Shown piece after piece: positions 1 through 4,173 of a DNA stretch of 5,493 nucleotides. Both the position numbers and the translations under genes were made by a program. The first letter of the stretch is position 1. The number at the start of each line of letters is the position of its first letter. Origin of the DNA: Verrucomicrobiota bacterium (lineage in GTDB: Bacteria > Verrucomicrobiota > Verrucomicrobiia > Limisphaerales > UBA1100); the NCBI GenBank assembly GCA_028872645.1, contig JAPKDK010000202.1, positions 1 to 5,493 of the forward strand, in the 5' to 3' direction. The notes under the pieces are model-generated. The model did not search any database, was not told the DNA's origin, and worked only from the letters and a program-made list of their open reading frames with translations.

Positions 1-2
1 TG

Positions 3-1466
3 GCGATTGGGTTGATGATTTTCCTCACACTGTTTGGGGCGTCGGCGGCCGTGACTACCGGCGTGATCGCCGAGGGCACTCGATGGGAAATGGCGTGGCG
101 CGTGCACGAGAGCGGCAAGCCGGGGCCGACGGTGTTGGTGGTGGGCGGCGTGCACGGCAACGAACCGGCGGGTGCCAGCGCAGCGGGGCAGATTCAGCAT
201 TGGCCGGTAAAACGTGGACGGCTCATCGTGGTACCGCGCGCCAATGGGCCGGGGCTGAAAGACGGCACGCGCTTTTTGCCGGGCGTGTCCTTGAAGACGC
301 GCGACTTGAATCGTGATTTTCAAAAGACGGATTCCAAGGACGGCCCCATCGGCGAACCGGCGCAGGCGTTGTGGGAATTTGTGAGCGGCCACAAGCCGGA
401 TTGGTTGATTGATTTGCACGAAGGGACAGACTTCCACCAAATCAATGGCAAGTCCGTGGGCTCGTCCATCATCGATGTGCACTCGAAGGCCAGCGGTGTC
501 GCCGTGCCGTTGATGCTCAAGGCGGTGAACGCCGCGGTGAGTGAGCCCAAGAAAAAATTTGTGCGGCTGCGTTATCCCGTGGACGGCTCGCTGGCGCGTG
601 CGGCGCATGAACAGCTGGGCGCGCATGCGATGATTTGCGAGACGACTTCCAAAGACCAACCGCGCAGCCAACGCGCGCGCCAGCACCGGCTGATGATGCA
701 CGCGTTGCTCACGCATTTGAAAATGGCGCAAGCCGGGCCGCACGTGCTGGTTGGCAAAGAAAATTTCCGTGTGGCGATTTACGATGCCGGCGGCGTGGGC
801 GGCAATGGGCCGCGCAATGTGGATCGTGTGCTCGCGGGGCACGCGTTGGTGCGGCGCGTTGGCGCGGCGGATGTGCGCGATGGTGTGCTGGGGCAGTTTC
901 ACCTTGCGGTATTCCCCGGCGGCAGCGGCAGCAAACAAGCCAACGCACTGGCGCCGGTCGGGCGCAAGGCGGTGCAAGATTTTGTGCGCAATGGCGGTGG
1001 GTTTGCAGGTATTTGCGCGGGCTCGTATTTGGCGGCATCTAATTACGAATGGTCACTGGGCTTGAGCAATCACAAAACGTTTTGCAAAAGTGTGGACATC
1101 CCAGAGGTGGGCCGCAAAAGCATGTGGTACCGCGGCCCCTCAGCCACGGTTCAGATGGAGCTGACCGATGCGGGCCGCAAGGTTCTAGGTGATAAAAATG
1201 GCGTGTTTGATGTGCGTTACCATAACGGCCCAATCATGTCTCCAATGGGCAAGGAGGGCCTCGGTGCCTTCCGAGCGCTGGCGCATTTTCGCAGCGAAGT
1301 GAGCCGCTACGAACCCCAGAAGGGCACCATGGTGGGCACCCCCGCGATCATCGCCGGCGAATACGGCAAAGGTCGTGTGCTCTGCATCAGTCCCCATCCG
1401 GAGTCTTCTCCTGCTCTGCACGCACTAGTGCGCCGCGGTTTGTTTTGGGCGGGCGATAGAAAGTAG
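3..1466 (+). CDS. Exported M14-type zinc amidohydrolase (succinylglutamate desuccinylase/aspartoacylase-like) fused to a C-terminal BPL_N domain
   Basis: Residues are numbered from the TTG at 12. An AstE/AspA-like M14 metallo-hydrolase domain spans about 30-235. Its zinc site appears as H48 and E51 in GGVHGNEPAG plus H136 in DWLIDLHEG; the substrate-binding DLNRDF motif is at 98-103, and the likely general base is E210 in ICETT. Residues 252-480 form a class-I glutamine-amidotransferase-like BPL_N domain: FPGGSGS, nucleophile elbow GICAGSY with C335, RYHNGP at 402-407, and H462/E464 in SPHPE. Family members cleave N-acyl or peptide amide bonds; the substrate here cannot be told. The N-terminus is hydrophobic (residues 2-20, ending ASAAVTTG), like a signal peptide or anchor, but has no positive charge. 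The frame stays open to the left edge (A-I-G before the TTG), so the true start is probably upstream; TTG 12 or ATG 15 are the in-window alternatives. The gene is convergent with the LTxxQ gene that follows. Domain calls are strong; function and start are uncertain. Confidence 0.85.
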   Translation, partial: AIGLMIFLTLFGASAAVTTGVIAEGTRWEMAWRVHESGKPGPTVLVVGGVHGNEPAGASAAGQIQHWPVKRGRLIVVPRANGPGLKDGTRFLPGVSLKTRDLNRDFQKTDSKDGPIGEPAQALWEFVSGHKPDWLIDLHEGTDFHQINGKSVGSSIIDVHSKASGVAVPLMLKAVNAAVSEPKKKFVRLRYPVDGSLARAAHEQLGAHAMICETTSKDQPRSQRARQHRLMMHALLTHLKMAQAGPHVLVGKENFRVAIYDAGGVGGNGPRNVDRVLAGHALVRRVGAADVRDGVLGQFHLAVFPGGSGSKQANALAPVGRKAVQDFVRNGGGFAGICAGSYLAASNYEWSLGLSNHKTFCKSVDIPEVGRKSMWYRGPSATVQMELTDAGRKVLGDKNGVFDVRYHNGPIMSPMGKEGLGAFRALAHFRSEVSRYEPQKGTMVGTPAIIAGEYGKGRVLCISPHPESSPALHALVRRGLFWAGDRK

Positions 1467-1480
1467 CGCCTATCATTGAA

Positions 1481-1526
1481 CAAAAAAAGCGGCCCGAAGG
1501 CCGCTTGGCTTGAATTGCTTTTTTTG
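1481..1526 (-). terminator. Rho-independent terminator of the four-motif LTxxQ gene, possibly bidirectional
   Basis: Seen directly: the perfect 8-bp stem AAGCGGCC/GGCCGCTT (1487-1494 and 1499-1506) encloses a 4-base loop. Read on the minus strand the loop is TTCG closed by C-G, a very stable UUCG tetraloop, followed immediately by seven T residues (1488-1482). It lies 28 bases after the TAA at 1535-1537. A wider inverted repeat, CAAAAAAAGC (1481-1490) against GCTTTTTTTG (1517-1526), gives the plus strand a T-run about 12 bases past the same stem. The site may therefore also stop the convergent plus-strand gene ending at 1466, though the spacing makes it a weaker terminator in that direction. 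Confidence 0.9.
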
Positions 1527-1534
1527 CGAAGGGG

Positions 1535-2323
1535 TTACGCGTCCGAACGTCCGGGGCGTTGTTTGCCTTTGCCCTCACCGCCGGGGCGGCCTTGGGGGCG
1601 CGTGGGGCGTTGGGATTGCATTTCCTTGAACTTCTTTTTCTGTTCGTCGGTGAGGATGGCCTCGATTTTTTTGTTAGTCTTCTCACGGAGTGCCGTCATG
1701 TTTTCACGCATAGTCTCGCGATCTCCGCCGTTGAACAGCTCCCGCATTTCCGTGCGCTGGGCATTTTGGATTTCAGTGACCTTTTTCTTTTGGTCATCGG
1801 TAAGGTTCAATGCGGCATAGGGATCACGTCGGCCGGCACCTCCGTCGGGGCGCTGTCCTCCACCCTCGGGACGTTGTGGGCGGCCATTGGCGCGCATTTC
1901 AGCCAATTTCTTTTTTTGTGCGTCGGTGAGGATGGCTTCAGTTTGTTTTTCAAACTTCTCACGCATTTCTGTGAACTTGGCGCGCATTGCTTCACGGTCT
2001 CCGCCGCCACCACGCAATTCCTCAAACATCTTGCGCGTTGCAGCGCTTTGTTCCTGTTGCAGGGTCTGCATTTTTTTCTGCTGCGCCTCGGTGAGGTCGA
2101 GCTGGGAGTAGGGGTTTAAACGGCTGAAGCCACCGCCGCGTTGAGGCCGTTGGCCTTGCCCTGGTCGCTGTCCTTGTCCCGGGCGTGTTTCACCTTGTCC
2201 TGGGCGTGCTTTGCCTTGTCCGGACTTGCCCTTGCCGGGCTCTTGTTGTGCTTGGCTGGTGGTAGCAAAAGTTAGCCCACCGGCAATGATTGCTGTTGCC
2301 AGCATGATTTGATTAGTTTTCAT
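1535..2323 (-). CDS. Exported LTxxQ (Spy/CpxP-like) protein with internally duplicated domain and cationic Gly/Gln/Pro-rich linker
   Basis: A 262-residue protein beginning MKTNQIMLATAIIAGG, a typical Sec signal peptide (K2, hydrophobic 6-20, likely cleavage after SQA at 23-25). An in-frame TTG-initiated extension of 14 residues to 2365 is possible but would spoil the signal peptide, so I start at ATG 2323. Residues 30-66 are a GKGKSGQGK/RPGQG-type low-complexity linker. Two homologous helical blocks follow: 70-152 (LTEAQ at 77-81, LTDAQ at 132-136) and 168-243 (LTDDQ at 174-178, LTDEQ at 225-229). Each block starts with a PY(S/A)xLxLT segment and ends in a KxxxEAILTDxQKKK segment followed by RP(Q/T)RP. 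The tail is again Gly/Lys/Arg/Pro-rich. LTxxQ motifs define the Spy/CpxP/ZraP-like periplasmic proteins, which include ATP-independent chaperones and metal- or stress-responsive regulators. Chaperone or stress binding is thus plausible, but no specific role is shown. No clear ribosome binding site precedes the start. Confidence 0.85.
   Translation of the reverse strand: MKTNQIMLATAIIAGGLTFATTSQAQQEPGKGKSGQGKARPGQGETRPGQGQRPGQGQRPQRGGGFSRLNPYSQLDLTEAQQKKMQTLQQEQSAATRKMFEELRGGGGDREAMRAKFTEMREKFEKQTEAILTDAQKKKLAEMRANGRPQRPEGGGQRPDGGAGRRDPYAALNLTDDQKKKVTEIQNAQRTEMRELFNGGDRETMRENMTALREKTNKKIEAILTDEQKKKFKEMQSQRPTRPQGRPGGEGKGKQRPGRSDA
1595..2116 (-). repeat. Internal tandem duplication inside the LTxxQ gene (two blocks)
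   Basis: Codons 70-152 (2116-1868) and 168-243 (1822-1595) encode two versions of the same helical unit, joined by a Gly/Arg/Pro/Gln-rich hinge (about 148-167). The clearest matches are NPYSQLDLTEAQQKK with DPYAALNLTDDQKKK, GGGDREAMR with NGGDRETMR, and TEAILTDAQKKKLAEM with IEAILTDEQKKKFKEM. Similarity also survives in the DNA: cgtcggtgaggatggc occurs at about 1651-1666 and about 1922-1937. This supports duplication within the gene rather than convergence. Confidence 0.85.
2144..2233 (-). repeat. Short in-frame repeats encoding GQG(K/E/Q)xRP units
   Basis: Codons 31-60 of the LTxxQ gene form tandem units of 18-21 bases, encoding SGQGKARP, GQGETRP, GQGQRP and GQGQRP. The product is a glycine/glutamine/proline-rich segment with many Lys and Arg residues and almost no hydrophobic residues, which should be disordered and positively charged. 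It sits directly after the signal peptide, so it would be the N-terminus of the mature protein. Such tracts commonly vary in copy number between strains. Confidence 0.75.
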
Positions 2324-2383
2324 GTATTTTATAGTTAAAAAACGGTTCTGAATTAATAGACGCATCCCAAGTTAATAGGATAC
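2324..2383 (-). promoter_or_regulatory. AT-rich leader and likely promoter region of the four-motif LTxxQ gene
   Basis: Sixty bases separate this gene's ATG from the terminator of the upstream pair, so a separate promoter is expected here. The region is AT-rich, with a run of six A (2337-2342 on the plus strand) and TATAAAAT just before the start. I find no convincing -35/-10 pair and no Shine-Dalgarno sequence. The heptamer CTATTAA occurs twice on the minus strand, 19 bases apart, and may be chance. The call rests mainly on position. Confidence 0.35.
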
Positions 2384-2406
2384 AAAAAAGCGGCCCGAAG
2401 GCCGCT
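2384..2406 (-). terminator. Rho-independent terminator of the two-gene LTxxQ unit
   Basis: The perfect 7-bp stem AGCGGCC/GGCCGCT (2389-2395 and 2400-2406) encloses a loop that reads TTCG closed by C-G on the minus strand, followed by six T residues (2389-2384). It lies 24 bases past the second of two adjacent stop codons (TAG at 2436-2434, TAA at 2433-2431). The core is identical to the terminator at 1487-1506. There is no matching T-run close by in the plus direction, so it acts on minus-strand transcription. Confidence 0.9.
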
Positions 2407-2433
2407 GTGTGAATTCTTTTGACAAAGGGCTTA

Positions 2434-2787
2434 CTATTTCTCTTGAGCCTTTTTCTCGCGGGCAGCCTTTTGCTTAGCTTGGTGCTTCCGCCAAACTTTA
2501 AGTTGGTCTTCATTGAAGAGCTCTTTAAGCTTTGCGGTGCGGGCCTTATAGAAGGGCTTGCCTGCAGTCTTCTTTTCTTCTGCGGAGCGTTTTTTTTGTT
2601 CAGCCATGAATTTACCCTGCTCTTTTTGGAGAGCTTGGAATTTTGGCTTCTGCTCTTCAGTTAGTTTAAGCTCAGCGAGCAACTGCTTGAAGGCAGGGTT
2701 GATTTTGCTTTTCTTGTCCTTCTTGTCTGCGGACTGAGCGCTGAAGCTCAATACGGCAGCCAGAAGTAGAATCCAGATTTTATTCAT
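2434..2787 (-). CDS. Small exported LTxxQ (Spy/CpxP-like) protein, second of a pair
   Basis: A 117-residue protein. MNKIWILLLAAVLSFSAQSA is a textbook signal peptide with cleavage expected after A20. The mature protein is lysine-rich and helical, with LTEEQ at 42-46 and a degenerate FNEDQ copy at 91-95. The length and motif positions equal those of the gene immediately upstream (2811-3164), so the two look like paralogues. The gene ends with TAG directly followed in frame by TAA. It starts 23 bases after the stop of the upstream gene with no terminator between, so co-transcription is likely, and a strong terminator follows at 2384-2406. The spacer has no Shine-Dalgarno sequence. A periplasmic chaperone-like or stress-binding role follows from the LTxxQ family only; CpxP, Spy and ZraP are the characterised relatives, but this protein is shorter and more basic. 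Gene call firm, function tentative. Confidence 0.83.
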   Translation of the reverse strand: MNKIWILLLAAVLSFSAQSADKKDKKSKINPAFKQLLAELKLTEEQKPKFQALQKEQGKFMAEQKKRSAEEKKTAGKPFYKARTAKLKELFNEDQLKVWRKHQAKQKAAREKKAQEK

Positions 2788-2810
2788 GATGTATGTATTT
2801 GGGAATCAGG

Positions 2811-3164
2811 TTACTTGCTCTCAGCCTTCTTCTTCCGGTCTGCCCGGGCTTTGGCTTGCAGTTCTTTAAGCTTCGCGGCCTGTTCCTCGGTGAGGATTTC
2901 CTTGAGCTTCGCGTTGCGGGCTTCAGCAATTTTCTTCATTGCCGATTTACGTTCCTCGCCTTTGAGCTTACGCGCTTCAGCACCCTTTCCCTTGTTTTCC
3001 TTGTTGTGCTTGGCCAGCGCCTTCTTTTGGTCGGCAGTCAGGTCCAATTGCTTGATCATGGCTTGAGCACCACCACCACGGCCCTTTTTAGCCGGTTTCT
3101 TGTCGTCAGCAGACACATTGAATGCCAGCATAGCCGCAACGGCGAACATAATGAGTTTTTTCAT
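2811..3164 (-). CDS. Small exported LTxxQ (Spy/CpxP-like) protein, first of a pair
   Basis: A 117-residue protein beginning MKKLIMFAVAAMLAFNVSA, a signal peptide with cleavage likely after A19. The mature N-terminus is DDKKPAKKGRGGG, a short basic glycine-rich stretch echoing the linker of the longer paralogue at 1535-2323. LTADQ lies at 42-46 and LTEEQ at 91-95, and the rest is Lys/Ala/Glu-rich sequence predicted to be helical (for example EARNAKLKEILTEEQAAKLK). The C-terminal segment RNAKLKEILTEEQ closely matches RTAKLKELFNEDQ in the next gene. It is the first of the three LTxxQ genes in transcription order and is followed after 23 bases by its paralogue, so the two probably form one unit. 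The characterised LTxxQ proteins are periplasmic chaperones or metal/envelope-stress factors; no ligand residues such as a His or Cys cluster are visible here, which argues against a ZraP-like metal site. Function remains open. Confidence 0.83.
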   Translation of the reverse strand: MKKLIMFAVAAMLAFNVSADDKKPAKKGRGGGAQAMIKQLDLTADQKKALAKHNKENKGKGAEARKLKGEERKSAMKKIAEARNAKLKEILTEEQAAKLKELQAKARADRKKKAESK

Positions 3165-3277
3165 AATACTTGTTTTCTGAGTTTATTATTTTCTATATTT
3201 TTTGTTTCTGTTTCCAGTAGGGGGGCGCGGACTTTGCGCCGCGCGAGGAAGACGCGCAAGACTAAAATGGGTTACAT
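3165..3277 (-). promoter_or_regulatory. Intergenic region with AT-rich leader of the LTxxQ pair and GC-rich inverted repeats
   Basis: The half next to the LTxxQ gene (3165-3220) is strongly AT-rich and A-rich on the minus strand. It contains AAATATAGAAAATAATAAA, a plausible -10 area, but I cannot pair it with a clear -35, and there is no Shine-Dalgarno sequence before ATG 3164. The half next to the FAH-fold gene (3221-3260) is GC-rich with overlapping inverted repeats: GCGCGG/CCGCGC (3225-3230 and 3239-3244) and GCGCG/CGCGC (3241-3245 and 3253-3257). No T-run follows on the minus strand, so this is not a standard terminator. A promoter must lie here if the LTxxQ pair is not read through from the metabolic operon. 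Confidence 0.35.
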
Positions 3278-4129
3278 TCAGACAACCAGAACAGGGTTTT
3301 CCAGCGTGCCGATCCCTGAAATGGTGATGGATACTACGTCACGCGCAGCAAGGGTGAAATCCTCATCTGGCACTACGCCCGTGCCGGTGAGCAGCATGGC
3401 ACCGTGTGGAAAACTCTGCGATCTGCCAAGGTAATCGAGCAATTCATCAAATCGCCGCTTGATGTTGTTAATGTCAGTTTCGCCCCTGAAAACGACCTGA
3501 TCATTGCGTAGGATTTGCACGCCGATGGTCCATTGTCGAATTTCCTCTTCATGGACCCCTACCACAATCCATGGTCCCACCGCACAGGCCCCATCGTACA
3601 CTTTAGCCTGCGGGAGGTAGAGGAGGTTCTCGCCCTCAATATCGCGCGAGCTCATGTCGTTACCAATACTCACACCCACGAGTTTTTTGGCTGAATTAAC
3701 CACTAGGGTTAGCTCGGGCTCGGGTACATTCCATTTCGCGTCGGCGCGAATGCCCACAGGCTCGTTCGGCCCGACTACCTTTTCAGGCAGTGACTTAAAA
3801 AAAATCTCTGGGCGTTCGGCCTCGTAAACCAAGTCGTACGCGCTGGCACTAAAATCACTTTCCTCCATCCGCGCAGTTTTGCTGCGCAAGTAGGTGACGC
3901 CTGCGGCCCACACTTCCTGCCGCTCCACGGGTGTGAGCAACGCCACTTCCGCAAGCGGGACGGTTGGCAGATTCGCCAACGCCTCCACGCGTGCCACGCA
4001 ATCGGTGTCCTCGAGTAATTCGGTGATGGTCCGGACGCCTCCAGACGTCAGATCGGCGAGGGTGGTCTCATCAACGGCAAGCCCGACACGGATCTCACCA
4101 AATTGATTTTTGAAACGGCAAAGCTTCAT
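3278..4129 (-). CDS. FAH-family hydrolyase, probable 2-keto-3-deoxy-D-arabinonate (D-xylonate) dehydratase
   Basis: A 283-residue cytosolic protein with no signal peptide. The C-terminal two thirds is the fumarylacetoacetate hydrolase fold. Metal ligands are visible as E137 and E139 in VPEPEL and D158 in GNDMSSRD, with the spacing normal for the superfamily. Other marks are VWAAGVTYLRSK (73-84), YEAERPEIFFKS (102-113), LPQAKVYDGACAVGP (172-186) and TISGIGTLENP near the end. From memory these match the archaeal 2-keto-3-deoxy-D-arabinonate dehydratase (KdaD) type better than true fumarylacetoacetases. That enzyme converts 2-keto-3-deoxy-D-arabinonate (= -xylonate) to 2-oxoglutarate semialdehyde, exactly the substrate of the enzyme encoded 44 bases upstream. 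The start is ATG 4129, with AAGGA (4143-4139) 9 bases ahead; a TTG one codon earlier is possible. Alternatives are another acylpyruvate or sugar-acid hydrolase of the family. Family sure, substrate moderately likely. Confidence 0.88.
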   Translation of the reverse strand: MKLCRFKNQFGEIRVGLAVDETTLADLTSGGVRTITELLEDTDCVARVEALANLPTVPLAEVALLTPVERQEVWAAGVTYLRSKTARMEESDFSASAYDLVYEAERPEIFFKSLPEKVVGPNEPVGIRADAKWNVPEPELTLVVNSAKKLVGVSIGNDMSSRDIEGENLLYLPQAKVYDGACAVGPWIVVGVHEEEIRQWTIGVQILRNDQVVFRGETDINNIKRRFDELLDYLGRSQSFPHGAMLLTGTGVVPDEDFTLAARDVVSITISGIGTLENPVLVV

Positions 4130-4173
4130 CAAATAATTTCCTTAGCGTCTTCGCGCCTTGGCGGGGCAACGCA
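4130..4173 (-). promoter_or_regulatory. Short spacer carrying a Shine-Dalgarno site and a GCG-rich dispersed-repeat-like sequence
   Basis: The 44 bases between the dehydrogenase stop (TAA at 4176-4174) and the FAH-fold start contain AAGGA on the minus strand (4143-4139), 9 bases before ATG 4129 and 6 before the alternative TTG. This is the only clear Shine-Dalgarno sequence in the window. The rest, at about 4142-4168 on the plus strand (cttagcgtcttcgcgccttg and following bases), resembles the 'ctttgcgtctttgcg' type of intergenic repeat found in many environmental genomes. That resemblance is from memory. No terminator is present, which supports co-transcription of the two genes. Confidence 0.55.

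Noticed and set aside
635..1065. Open frames on both strands overlapping the M14/BPL_N gene (635-1042, 709-1038, 751-1065)
   Set aside because: They are products of the high GC content. Their translations are Arg/Ala/Cys-rich and lack any family motif, while the long frame carries two intact domains.
1559..2119. Plus-strand open frame of 186 codons antisense to the four-motif LTxxQ gene
   Set aside because: It mirrors the minus-strand gene, whose product has a signal peptide and repeated family motifs. The antisense translation is Leu/Phe-rich without a recognisable domain, as expected from the complement of Lys/Glu-rich codons.
2324..2365. TTG-initiated 14-residue extension of the four-motif LTxxQ protein
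   Set aside because: It would put MRLLIQNRFLTIKY ahead of a complete signal peptide that already begins at ATG 2323.
3221..3257. GC-rich hairpins as a rho-independent terminator of the metabolic operon
   Set aside because: No T-run follows on the minus strand; the bases after the stems are CCCCCCTACTGG, so the standard terminator pattern is absent.
2793..3434. Plus-strand open frame of 213 codons spanning the first LTxxQ gene, the intergenic region and the end of the FAH-fold gene
   Set aside because: It crosses two well-supported genes on the other strand. Its hydrophobic look comes from reading lysine/glutamate codons in reverse, and no family motif is present.
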